Of a stretch of 64,000 nt of DNA, positions 28,901-37,211 are shown piece by piece (the stretch's first letter is position 1; each line of letters begins with the position of its first letter). Source of the DNA: Allorhodoferax sp032337135 (GTDB lineage Bacteria; Pseudomonadota; Gammaproteobacteria; Burkholderiales; Burkholderiaceae_C); contig NZ_JAVXZZ010000003.1 in assembly GCF_032337135.1 (NCBI RefSeq), positions 434,001-498,000 of the forward strand. The letters are read 5' to 3'. The position numbers and the translations under genes are program-made. Under the pieces are notes generated by a model. The model was not told the DNA's origin. It saw only the letters and a list, made by a program, of their open reading frames with translations, and searched no databases.

Positions 28901-29364
28901 GCCGTCCCTTCAAGGTGCTGGGCATCCAGCAGATCGCCATCGGCGGCCCCGACAAGACCCGGCTGCAGAAGCTCTGGGTGGACATGCTGGGGCTGGAAGT
29001 GACCGGCACCTTCAGGAGCGAACGCGAAAACGTGGACGAGGATATCTGCGCCATGGGTTCTGGCCCCTACAAGGTGGAGGTGGACCTGATGCAGCCGCTG
29101 GACCACGAGAAGAAACCTGCCGTGCACACCACGCCGCTGAACCATGTGGGGCTGTGGATCGACAAGCTCCCTTTGGCGGTGGAGTGGCTCACCGCCCAGG
29201 GTGTGCGCTTTGCACCGGGAGGTATCCGCAAGGGGGCCGCCGGGTATGACATCTGCTTCCTGCACCCCAAGAGCAATGACGAGTTCCCCATCGCTGGGGA
29301 AGGTGTGCTGATCGAGCTGGTGCAAGCACCGCCAGAAGTGATCGCCGCCTTGTCCGTGGTCTGA
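28897..29364 (+). CDS. VOC family protein, methylmalonyl-CoA epimerase-like
   Basis: The 155-residue glyoxalase/VOC-fold protein is coupled to pccA by ATGA. Its place in the pathway and the motifs LNHVGLWID, FLHPKSNDEF and GVLIELVQA fit methylmalonyl-CoA epimerase, which is otherwise missing here. The first metal-ligand position, normally His in a DHIGIAV-type motif, is Gln12 (IQQIAIG). The metal site may be altered, or the protein may be a related VOC enzyme. Confidence 0.72.
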   Translation: MSRPFKVLGIQQIAIGGPDKTRLQKLWVDMLGLEVTGTFRSERENVDEDICAMGSGPYKVEVDLMQPLDHEKKPAVHTTPLNHVGLWIDKLPLAVEWLTAQGVRFAPGGIRKGAAGYDICFLHPKSNDEFPIAGEGVLIELVQAPPEVIAALSVV

Positions 29365-29522
29365 TTACGACGGGGGCCGAGCCCAAGCGAGGCTCCCCGG
29401 TTCTTCCTCCGTGTCTTGTTTCCCTCGCGCAGATATTGTTGTAAGCTGATCTACATGTCTGCGGTGTGACAATGCCGCCCCAACCGAGTTGGCGGTTGCG
29501 AAAAAAGCACGAGGAGACAGTC

Positions 29523-31847
29523 ATGGGCTGGCAGAGGATCTTCTATCCGGGCATGTGGGCGATGCGGCGTTTGCGCATTGCCCCCAAGCTTGCTTTGCTT
29601 GCGGTGGTGACCTTGCTGCCGCTGATGGCCGTACAGTGGCAATTGGTTCAGCACCAGCATGCCGTGCTGGTCAAGTCCCGGTCGGAGCGTGCTGCGCTGG
29701 CCGCGGTTAGCCAGCTGACGACGGTGGTTCGTCTGGTGCAGAGCCACCGGGGCCTGACCAACATGGTGCTTTCCGGCAACGAAGGCGCCAAAGCTACCCG
29801 GGACGGCGTGCGCCAGTCCTTGTCCGGCGCCGTGAAGGCGACCTCTTCTGCGGTGTTGGGCGTTGCCACGCCGACTGGTGCATCGGATTGGGCTGCAATG
29901 CAGTCGCGGCTGGAAGGCATGTCCGCGGCTGTCGAGGGAAAGACGGCTGCGGACAGCTTTGCATTGCATACGCGGTTGGTCGAGGACCTGCAGCGCCTGG
30001 TCCAATCGATCGGGTTTTCCTCGGGCCTGCTGCTGGAGTCCGACCCCGCTGCTGGCCTGTTGACCCAGATGGTGGCCCTGCACACCATTCCCTGGGCTGA
30101 GCAACTGGGCCGTTTGCGCGGGCAAGGGGCCGGCATGCTGAGCCAAGGTGCAGTGGCCCCTACGGGCAGCGCCCGGATGCTGGCACAGCTGGACCCGCTC
30201 GAGCCTTTCCTGCGCAACATGGAGCATGTGCAGGGCCTGCTGGGTCAGACGGGTCTGCGTGATGCGTCGGCGGACAAGGCGCTTGCTGCCTCGCGTGCAT
30301 TTGCCAAGCAGGTGCGCGAAGCATTCGCCACCGAGGGCGCCGCCCAGGATGCCCAAGCCTATTTTGCGGCCGGTACCGCAGCGATCGAAGCCGTCGGTGC
30401 CTACCAGGTGTGGGCGGCCAAGGCACTCGAGGAGCAACTGCTGACGCGGGAGCGCGAGATCGAGTTCGCGTATGTGCTGGGCATCGTCGTGAGCGCAGCG
30501 GCGGTGTGCGGCATGCTCTACCTGCTGGTCGCCTTCCGCTTGAGCTTTGTGGCAGATCTGCGCCAGGTGCTGTTGTTCCTGGAAGAGATTGCCAAGGGCA
30601 ACCTGCGCCACCGTGCGCGCGTCCGCGGTCGCGATGAGCTCAGCGACATGTCCGACGTCATGGAGCGCCTGCTCAACAGCTTTTCTGCCATGGTGGCCAG
30701 CGTGCGCAGCAATGCCGCCCTGGTTTCCCAGTCTGGCACCGGATTGGTCAATGGCAGCAACGCCCTGTCGGACCGCACCGAGCAGCAGGCGGCCAACCTG
30801 GAGCAGACCAACGCCAGTGTGCAGGAGTTGTCGTCGACGGTGAAGGGCAATGCGGTCAGTGCCGAGGCTGCGGATGCCAGCGCACGGGCGGTGCGAGACA
30901 TTGCTGAAGGCAGTGCCAGCAGCATGCAACTCGCGGTGGCCCAGATCGAGGCGATCCAGGCCAGTACCCAACGCATGGACGAGATCGTTTCGGTGATTGA
31001 TGGCTTGGCGTTCCAGACCAATATTCTGGCCTTGAATGCGGCGGTGGAAGCGGCGCGAGCAGGCGAGTCGGGCCGTGGGTTTGCGGTGGTTGCCAGCGAG
31101 GTGCGTTCGCTGGCACAGCGCTCCGCAGGTTCGGCCAAGGAAATCCGCGAGCTGATCACGGCGTCCTCGTCGCAAGTCGGCAAGGGCGTCGAGTTGATCC
31201 GCAAGGCGGGAGCCAGCATGGATGGGGTGGTTCAGGGCATACGGTCAGTGGCGGCCAAGATGTCCGAGATTTCCAGCAGCAGCGCCGAGCAAAGCACGGC
31301 ACTGGCCGAAATCAGTGCCGCCATCCGCCAGTTGGACGAGATCACGCAGCAGAATGCGGCCATGGTGGAAACGGCGGCCCAGCAGGCAAGTTCCTTGCAG
31401 GACCAGGCCTCCACGTTGTCGGACTCGGTGAGGGTGTTCCAGCTGCAGCAAGGTACGGCCGATGAAGCGCTGGCGTTGGTGGCCAAGGCGATGCAGCACC
31501 ACCGCCACGGTGTTTCCCAGGATGCATTCCTGCGCGATCTGACCGCCAAGGAACAAGGCTTCTTCGACCGGGACATGTATGTCTTTGCCCTCGACCGCAA
31601 TGGGACTTATCTAGCCTTTGGAGGCAACCCCGCCAAGGTGGGCACACGCGTGCAGGACATTGCCGGCATTGACGGCCAGGGACTCATGGACGCCATCATC
31701 GGTCAGGCCGACACTGCGCCGGGCTGGGTGCAGTACGACATCACCAACCCCAGTACCGGCAAGGTTCAGACCAAGATGTCGTATGTGTGCCGTTTGGGTG
31801 ACCTGTACCTAGGCTGCGGCGTCTACAAGAATCTCGTACAGGCCTGA
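29523..31847 (+). CDS. Methyl-accepting chemotaxis protein with C-terminal Cache domain
   Basis: The 774-residue chemoreceptor has membrane helix 1 (about 20-38), a large periplasmic region (39-312) without a recognised domain, helix 2 (about 313-338), a HAMP region and a cytoplasmic signalling domain with the hairpin tip ALNAAVEAARAGESGRGFAV. After the coiled coil there is an extra domain (about 672-774) that looks like a single Cache_2: DRDMYVFALDRNGTYLAFGG, then GWVQYDI and GDLYLGCGVYK. It would lie in the cytoplasm. No CheR pentapeptide is present. gaggagac precedes the ATG at 29523. Confidence 0.93.
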   Translation: MGWQRIFYPGMWAMRRLRIAPKLALLAVVTLLPLMAVQWQLVQHQHAVLVKSRSERAALAAVSQLTTVVRLVQSHRGLTNMVLSGNEGAKATRDGVRQSLSGAVKATSSAVLGVATPTGASDWAAMQSRLEGMSAAVEGKTAADSFALHTRLVEDLQRLVQSIGFSSGLLLESDPAAGLLTQMVALHTIPWAEQLGRLRGQGAGMLSQGAVAPTGSARMLAQLDPLEPFLRNMEHVQGLLGQTGLRDASADKALAASRAFAKQVREAFATEGAAQDAQAYFAAGTAAIEAVGAYQVWAAKALEEQLLTREREIEFAYVLGIVVSAAAVCGMLYLLVAFRLSFVADLRQVLLFLEEIAKGNLRHRARVRGRDELSDMSDVMERLLNSFSAMVASVRSNAALVSQSGTGLVNGSNALSDRTEQQAANLEQTNASVQELSSTVKGNAVSAEAADASARAVRDIAEGSASSMQLAVAQIEAIQASTQRMDEIVSVIDGLAFQTNILALNAAVEAARAGESGRGFAVVASEVRSLAQRSAGSAKEIRELITASSSQVGKGVELIRKAGASMDGVVQGIRSVAAKMSEISSSSAEQSTALAEISAAIRQLDEITQQNAAMVETAAQQASSLQDQASTLSDSVRVFQLQQGTADEALALVAKAMQHHRHGVSQDAFLRDLTAKEQGFFDRDMYVFALDRNGTYLAFGGNPAKVGTRVQDIAGIDGQGLMDAIIGQADTAPGWVQYDITNPSTGKVQTKMSYVCRLGDLYLGCGVYKNLVQA

Positions 31848-31858
31848 AGCAAGCGCAA

Positions 31859-32542
31859 TCAGGTCCTGGGCTGGGCGGCACGCTTGGCGCGCGCGCGCTC
31901 CAGCGCCGCCTCGATCACGGCGCGCTTCTTGTCCAGTACGGCTGGATCGGTGTGCTGGGAGTGGGCCGGCAGGTCGGCCAGCTTGGCCCTGGCCTTTTCT
32001 TCCAGCCGTTTCGCGTTCTCCTCCGCGTTGCGTCTGCGTCGGAAGCTACTGAATTCATAGCGATGGCGCGCTTCTAGGGCCTGATCGGCCGACCAGGCAC
32101 TCCACCCGGTGGCGCTGCCGGAGACGTTGTGCAGCGCAATACAGTCCACCGGGCAGGCCGGAAGGCACAGCTCACAGCCGGTGCAGTAGGGCTCGATCAC
32201 GGTGTGCATGCGCTTGTGGGTTCCCACGATGGCGTCGGTCGGGCAGGCGTCAATGCACAGGGTGCAGCCGATGCACCAGTCCTCATCGATGACGGCCAGC
32301 ATGCGCGGGCCCTCGATGCCGCATTCCGGGTCCAACGGAAGTTCCGGACGCCCCGTGAGCTTGGCCAGCCGGCTTACACCGACGCTTCCACCTGGAGGAC
32401 AACGGTTGATGGGGGCCGCTTCGTCGGCCACTGCTCGTGCGTAGGCAGCACAGTCGGGGTAGCCGCAGCGCGTGCATTGGGTTTGCGGCAGGGCGTCGAG
32501 CACCTGCGCCGCCAGCGGCGTGAGCGGTGCAGCTTGGTCCAT
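31859..32542 (-). CDS. Solo RnfB-like iron-sulfur protein
   Basis: The 227-residue protein has an N-terminal four-cysteine cluster (TQCTRCGYPDCAAY onward to RCPPGG) and two 4Fe-4S ferredoxin motifs (CIGCTLCIDACP and CTGCELCLPACP), as in RnfB, plus a charged C-terminal tail. The N-terminal membrane anchor of true RnfB is missing and no other rnf genes are in the window, so it is likely a soluble electron carrier. Its ATG overlaps the stop of the upstream depolymerase by one base. A 20-base repeat core is embedded in its 3' part (32044-32063), encoding RYEFSSF. Confidence 0.88.
   Translation of the reverse strand: MDQAAPLTPLAAQVLDALPQTQCTRCGYPDCAAYARAVADEAAPINRCPPGGSVGVSRLAKLTGRPELPLDPECGIEGPRMLAVIDEDWCIGCTLCIDACPTDAIVGTHKRMHTVIEPYCTGCELCLPACPVDCIALHNVSGSATGWSAWSADQALEARHRYEFSSFRRRRNAEENAKRLEEKARAKLADLPAHSQHTDPAVLDKKRAVIEAALERARAKRAAQPRT
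32044..32063 (-). repeat. Repeat core embedded in the rnfB coding sequence
   Basis: AGCTACTGAATTCATAGCGA is identical over 20 bases to the core of copy 6 at 25238-25257. It lies in frame in the rnfB-like gene and is translated. Confidence 0.7.
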
Positions 32543-34068
32543 CAGGCGCCTTGCGACGACTCCGTCACAGCGTTGGAGGCAGGTCGCTTGGTTGGGGCTG
32601 CCTTGCGCGCCTGGGGCTTCGCTGTGGTCGCGCGCTTGGCGACAGCAGTCTGGGCCTTGGGTTTGGCAGCCTTCTTGGCAGGCCCCGTGGCCTTTGCTGG
32701 TGCAAGGGCCTTGGTCTTCGAAGTGCGGCCAGGGGCCGCATCAGGCTTCGCGACCCGGGACGCGGCTTTCAATGCAGGCTGTGCCACGGTTTCCGGATGG
32801 GTGTCGTGGTGATGGGCCAGGATGAAGGCCTTGACCTGCGGGTAGACCATGTCGCGCCAGCGGCTGCCCGAGAAGATGCCATAGTGGCCGGCACCTTTGC
32901 ACTCGTAGTGGCGCTGCATGGTCTTGGGCACACCGGTGCAGATGCTGTGCACGGCCTGGGTCTGTCCGGAGCCGGAAATGTCGTCAAGCTCCCCCTCGAC
33001 GGACAACAGCGCGGTGGTGCGGATGTCCTGCGGGCGCACACGCTCGGCCTTGCCCTGCGGGTTCCTGACGTCCCAGGTGCCGTTCACGAGGGCAAAGTCC
33101 TGGAACACGACACGGATGGTTTCGAGGTAGTAGTCCGCATCCATGTCCAGCACCGCGTTGTACTCGTCGTAGAACTTGCGGTGGGCCTCGGCGCTGGCGC
33201 CGTCGCCCTTGATCAGGTCCTTGAAGTAGTCGTAATGGCTCTTGGCGTGGTGGTCGGGGTTCATCGCCACGAAGCCGGTGTGCTGCAGAAAGCCCGGGTA
33301 GACACGGCGGCCCGCTCCTGGGAACTTGCTGGGCACACGGTAGATGACGTTGTTCTCGAACCAGCTGTGCGACTTGGTCATGGCCAGGTTGTTCACGGCT
33401 GTCGGCGATTTGCGGGCGTCGATGGGGCCGCCCATCATCACCATGGACAGCGGCGTGGTTTCACCGCGGCTGGCCATCAGCGACACGGCCGCCAGCACTG
33501 GCACGGTGGGCTGGCAGACACTCATCACGTGGCAGTTGCCGTACTTGCCCTGTACATGGCGGATGAACTCCTGCACGTAGTTGACGTAGTCGTCCAGGTG
33601 GAATTCACCTTCCGCCATGGGCACCAGTCGGGCGTTCTTCCAGTCGGTGATGTAGACCTTGTGGTCGCGCAGCATCGACTTGACCGTATCGCGCAACAGC
33701 GTGGCGTAGTGGCCCGACAGGGGGGCCACGATCAGCACCGCAGGCTGGTTCTTCATGCGCTCCAGCATCTTGGGGTCGTCGCTGAAGCGCTTGAAACGGC
33801 GCAACTGGCAGAACGGCTTTTCGGTCTCGATGCGCTCGTGGATCGCAATGTCCACGCCGTCGACATTGATCGTGCGCAGACCGAACTCGGGTTTCTCGTA
33901 GTCCTTGCCCAGTCGGTGCATCAGGTCAAAGGCAGCCGAGATTCGCTGCGAGAACGGGTTTTGTCCTGCCGGCACCTGCGGATTGGCATAGACCTTGGCG
34001 GCAGCAGCCGCCAGGTCGGAAAACGGCTCCATCAGGGAGCGCTGCGTTTCATACAGCTGGTACAGCAT
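32542..34068 (-). CDS. phaZ: Intracellular polyhydroxyalkanoate depolymerase with histone-like tail
   Basis: The 508-residue enzyme mobilises intracellular poly(3-hydroxybutyrate). Residues 1 to about 410 match PhaZ1-type depolymerases with the cysteine nucleophile C185 in SVCQPTVP; the length of those enzymes is about 420. The remaining 95 or so residues are a low-complexity tail rich in Lys, Ala and Pro (for example ATGPAKKAAKPKAQ), like histone H1 or the DNA-binding tails of PhaF/PhaM. This suggests a bridge between PHB granule and nucleoid. It is transcribed before the RnfB-like gene. Confidence 0.9.
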   Translation of the reverse strand: MLYQLYETQRSLMEPFSDLAAAAAKVYANPQVPAGQNPFSQRISAAFDLMHRLGKDYEKPEFGLRTINVDGVDIAIHERIETEKPFCQLRRFKRFSDDPKMLERMKNQPAVLIVAPLSGHYATLLRDTVKSMLRDHKVYITDWKNARLVPMAEGEFHLDDYVNYVQEFIRHVQGKYGNCHVMSVCQPTVPVLAAVSLMASRGETTPLSMVMMGGPIDARKSPTAVNNLAMTKSHSWFENNVIYRVPSKFPGAGRRVYPGFLQHTGFVAMNPDHHAKSHYDYFKDLIKGDGASAEAHRKFYDEYNAVLDMDADYYLETIRVVFQDFALVNGTWDVRNPQGKAERVRPQDIRTTALLSVEGELDDISGSGQTQAVHSICTGVPKTMQRHYECKGAGHYGIFSGSRWRDMVYPQVKAFILAHHHDTHPETVAQPALKAASRVAKPDAAPGRTSKTKALAPAKATGPAKKAAKPKAQTAVAKRATTAKPQARKAAPTKRPASNAVTESSQGA

Positions 34069-34124
34069 GGCGGTGTCCTTCAGGAAAAATATTGCACTGC
34101 AGCAATATTACCGCGTTTGCTTAC

Positions 34125-35474
34125 TTATTGCTGAGACGAGGCTTTCAGGATGCTTCGGATCTCATTGCGGGTGTGGGCACCGAAATTCGCCAGCAGTTCG
34201 GCGATGGCTGAGTCCAGCGTATCCCGCGCTTTCGGATCGGATTGCGAAAGGACGTCGATCAGGCTGATGTTGGCTTCCTGGGTTCCGAAATCAAATTTGG
34301 GATCGCCCACGTATTTCGCCGGAACCGACTGCGCGATGAGCTCGGAAACGCGATCGGCGTATTCGGACGATTGTTTGGTGACCACATCGCGCACGTAACG
34401 GTCGCTCCATGCGGGGTATTTCCCGTCCTGGCTGGTGTCGGCCAGGGCCTTCTCCAGCGGGTCCACGGCCGGATCCTTGGCGCCGGCGAAGTTCTTCTCG
34501 TTCTGGTACTTGTCGACCACCAGGTGGCGGTTCGACAGCAGGACGATGGTCTCATCCTTCAGGCCGGTCATGCCGGCCATTGCCAGGATGTTGGCGCCCA
34601 ACAGCTTCAGCGTCGACACCCCAGGGGCCAGACGCGCATGGTAGGGTTGGGTCAGGTCCTGGATGTAGTGCAGGGAAATGCCGGCGAAACGCCAACCCCA
34701 GTAAGGGTGTCCGGTGCGGAAAGCCAGCGCCGCCAGTGACCAGTACTGGTAGGAACGCAGCAGGGGAAACGTCCGTTGGATAAACGGGGCCGCAGCGTAC
34801 AGGATGCCACTTTCGTGGAAGAAACCCATGTGGAACGGTGCCTGCGTGGAGTAAGGCAGGGCGGGGTTGCCGAAAGGGAGGTTGCCGAAGTTGTAGACCT
34901 TGCCCCAATCGGCCGGGCTGTCACTCCAGCAGTTGATGTCCAGGCCATAGTCGGGTTCGTCGGCGGCCGTGGTCACCACCGCCAGCGGTGGGACCATGTC
35001 TCCCGGCTTGAGGGCAACGAAGCGATAGTTGTGCTTGGAAGGCTCGGGCAGCGTGTTGACATCGCTGTACTTCACCATCGGCGTGCCTTCGGGGAGCACT
35101 TTGGCGGGGTCCGGTTGGTAGAACAGCGCGAACTTGCTGTTGGGCGCCACGCGCAGGGCCATCAGGAAGGCCATGCGCCGGGCATCGTCGCTGCGTTGCG
35201 GATTGGCTGCAAACGCCAGTGCGTCGGGACGCTTGGGATAATTCTCGATATTGGCGACTGCCCAGGCTTCCTGGCTGGCCAGCAAGGCTTCGATGGTCTT
35301 TTCCTCGGCCTTCAGAAAGCTCTCCAGCGTTTCCACCTTGACAGGAGCGGCCTTGACCAGTTCGGGCATCTGCTCGAGTGCGCGCAGCGTGGGAATGGTG
35401 TGGTTGCCCCAGGCAAGGGCCTGTGCGCCGGCCAACGCCAGCGCGCTGGCAACGAGGCATCGCTTGATGTTCAT
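34125..35474 (-). CDS. Exported protein of the phospholipase C/S1-P1 nuclease superfamily type
   Basis: The 449-residue protein has a signal peptide ending ALA (about residue 21). The mature protein would start with Trp22 followed by HTIPT. Later SLHYIQDLTQPYHAR gives the H-X3-D-X5-H zinc pattern seen in zinc-dependent phospholipase C and S1/P1 nucleases, whose N-terminal Trp also binds zinc. The rest is not recognisable to me. It is likely periplasmic or secreted. It is monocistronic, just upstream of phaZ on the same strand with 56 bases between. Confidence 0.65.
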   Translation of the reverse strand: MNIKRCLVASALALAGAQALAWGNHTIPTLRALEQMPELVKAAPVKVETLESFLKAEEKTIEALLASQEAWAVANIENYPKRPDALAFAANPQRSDDARRMAFLMALRVAPNSKFALFYQPDPAKVLPEGTPMVKYSDVNTLPEPSKHNYRFVALKPGDMVPPLAVVTTAADEPDYGLDINCWSDSPADWGKVYNFGNLPFGNPALPYSTQAPFHMGFFHESGILYAAAPFIQRTFPLLRSYQYWSLAALAFRTGHPYWGWRFAGISLHYIQDLTQPYHARLAPGVSTLKLLGANILAMAGMTGLKDETIVLLSNRHLVVDKYQNEKNFAGAKDPAVDPLEKALADTSQDGKYPAWSDRYVRDVVTKQSSEYADRVSELIAQSVPAKYVGDPKFDFGTQEANISLIDVLSQSDPKARDTLDSAIAELLANFGAHTRNEIRSILKASSQQ

Positions 35475-35567
35475 CGGGTCTCCTCTTGTGGTATCAGTTG
35501 CCGTTTGTGGCAGAGTTTCGGATTATGCGGCGTGCGCAGGGTTGCGTGGCCTTCGTTGGAGATCAAT

Positions 35568-36668
35568 ATGGCGTCTCGCTGGGCTTGGGTGCGGTGGTTG
35601 CGTGGGGTTACTGTGGCGTTCGGCTTTGCAGCCATGGGCCTGCAGGCATGGGCGTGCGCCATCTGCGCGCCCTCGGCCGCCGAGCAGACGCTGACCCAGC
35701 GCCTCTTCAAGTCGCAGGCGGTGGCCATTGCGCGTGCCACGGGCCAGCCAGGGGTCTTCAGTGTCACCGCGCCAGTGCACGGCGTGGATGCGGGTGCAAC
35801 ATTGCGCGACGTGGCAGCAGCGCAGGACGGATCGGTACCCGCGTCGGGCGCGTCGGTGCTGTTGGCCCAAAGTGGCGGCAGCTGGCGGGTGATGGCCCAG
35901 ATGCCGGTTCAGCGTGCCACCTGGGTTGCGCGTCTGATTGCCTTGCGTCGCGCGCCCGATGCCAACCCAGCCGATGCCGATTGGGAGGCCCGATTCACTT
36001 TTTTTGCACCGGACCTCGAAAACCCGGTACAGGCCGTGGCCCAGGTGGCATACGAGGAACTGTCGAATGCACCGCTGGGCGCCATGCGCTCGGCAGCCCG
36101 GCATTTCGCAGGCCTGCCGCTGCAGCGCTGGCTGACACAACCCGCGCTGGTCGATCGAACGCCCCTGTATGCGCTGATGTTCGGCTTTGTGGCACCCGCA
36201 CAGGCCGCGGTACAGATTCAGCGGGACTTGCTCGCGCGGTCCAGCCGCGCCCCCTTGGCTGCCAACGCCGCCTGGATGGCTGCCGTGCTGGAACTGCAGG
36301 GCGAGGCCGGGCTGGCATGGCTGGTGCGCAACTACCTGCAAGCCCCGGCGCGCGCCGATGACGAAGTGCAGGCGGCACTGTTGGCGATGCGTGTACACGT
36401 GGCGGACGGCAAGCGCCTGAACCGCAGTGCGGCCAGCCAGGCCATTCGCTCCTTCGTCGGCGCCAATCCGCAACGGGCAGGGTTTGCCGCCTCGGACCTG
36501 GGTGACTGGGGGCAATGGGATTTTGTTGCCGACTTCGAACGCCTGCTGGATACCGACCAGCCGCAGGTTTTCGCGTCGCGCTACGGCATGGTGCTGTATA
36601 TGTTGCGCAATCCCCAGCCACAGGCCAAGGAGGCCTTGGAACGGCTGCGTGCCAAGGGACGGCTGTAG
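35568..36668 (+). CDS. Exported protein of unknown function
   Basis: The 366-residue protein has a hydrophobic N-terminus (about residues 12-30) ending near AWACAICAP, so it is exported or membrane-tethered. The body is rich in Ala, Arg and Gln and mostly helical in character, perhaps repeat-like. I recognise no domain. ggag precedes the ATG at 35568. It is divergent from the phospholipase-like gene with 93 bp between. Confidence 0.75.
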   Translation: MASRWAWVRWLRGVTVAFGFAAMGLQAWACAICAPSAAEQTLTQRLFKSQAVAIARATGQPGVFSVTAPVHGVDAGATLRDVAAAQDGSVPASGASVLLAQSGGSWRVMAQMPVQRATWVARLIALRRAPDANPADADWEARFTFFAPDLENPVQAVAQVAYEELSNAPLGAMRSAARHFAGLPLQRWLTQPALVDRTPLYALMFGFVAPAQAAVQIQRDLLARSSRAPLAANAAWMAAVLELQGEAGLAWLVRNYLQAPARADDEVQAALLAMRVHVADGKRLNRSAASQAIRSFVGANPQRAGFAASDLGDWGQWDFVADFERLLDTDQPQVFASRYGMVLYMLRNPQPQAKEALERLRAKGRL

Positions 36669-36782
36669 GCAGCTGCCGTGTTGACCTGGTTCAATTCCGG
36701 TCACTTTTAGCCCCGGTGCAGAAGGCTTGACTGGGCATTTTCGCGCTAGCCTCGGCAGATTGACTTCCAATGGAGATCTGCC

Positions 36783-37199
36783 ATGAAGAAAAGGCTCTTC
36801 GCTGCGCTGCTGCTGAGTGCCGCATGGTCTGCGCAGGCTTCGGCGCCCCTGTCGGGCGTGCCCGAGCCGCTGGGAAGCTACCTGGGGGCACACCAGGTCA
36901 AGCAGGCTGCCATGAAAGACGGTGTGTTGCGCGTGCAGCTGGAAAAGGCCGACGTTTCCGAACTGAGCTACTTCACCTTCATCTACCACGGTATCTGTGC
37001 CGAACAGTGGCGCAAGCCTGCGGCCTTCAATGCCATGGGGCTCAAGCGCGTGGAAGTATTCGACGCGGCTGGTGCCAAAGGCTTTGCCTTCGATGGCGAC
37101 TCCGCGATCTGTGCCGAGATGGGCAGCATGGGCATGAAGTACGGCGACTTCATCCGCCAGCGCAGTACCGCATGCCAGGCTGGCAAGTGCACCAGGTGA
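36783..37199 (+). CDS. Small exported protein of unknown function
   Basis: The 138-residue protein has a clear signal peptide (cleavage near AQASA, residue 20). The mature part has four cysteines, two in HGICAEQW and SAICAEMG and two near the end (TACQAGKC), suggesting disulfides in the periplasm. No family is recognised. tggagatctgcc precedes the ATG. Confidence 0.78.
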   Translation: MKKRLFAALLLSAAWSAQASAPLSGVPEPLGSYLGAHQVKQAAMKDGVLRVQLEKADVSELSYFTFIYHGICAEQWRKPAAFNAMGLKRVEVFDAAGAKGFAFDGDSAICAEMGSMGMKYGDFIRQRSTACQAGKCTR

Positions 37200-37211
37200 T
37201 TCCCGGGGCAT

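Noticed and set aside
29371..29400. A GC-rich hairpin after the epimerase-like gene
   Set aside because: The stem is short with a bulge and no T run follows, so it does not qualify as a terminator.
32527..34134. A long plus-strand open frame opposite phaZ
   Set aside because: Same GC-driven shadow. The minus strand encodes a clear depolymerase, and the plus translation is His/Gly/Val-rich without domains.
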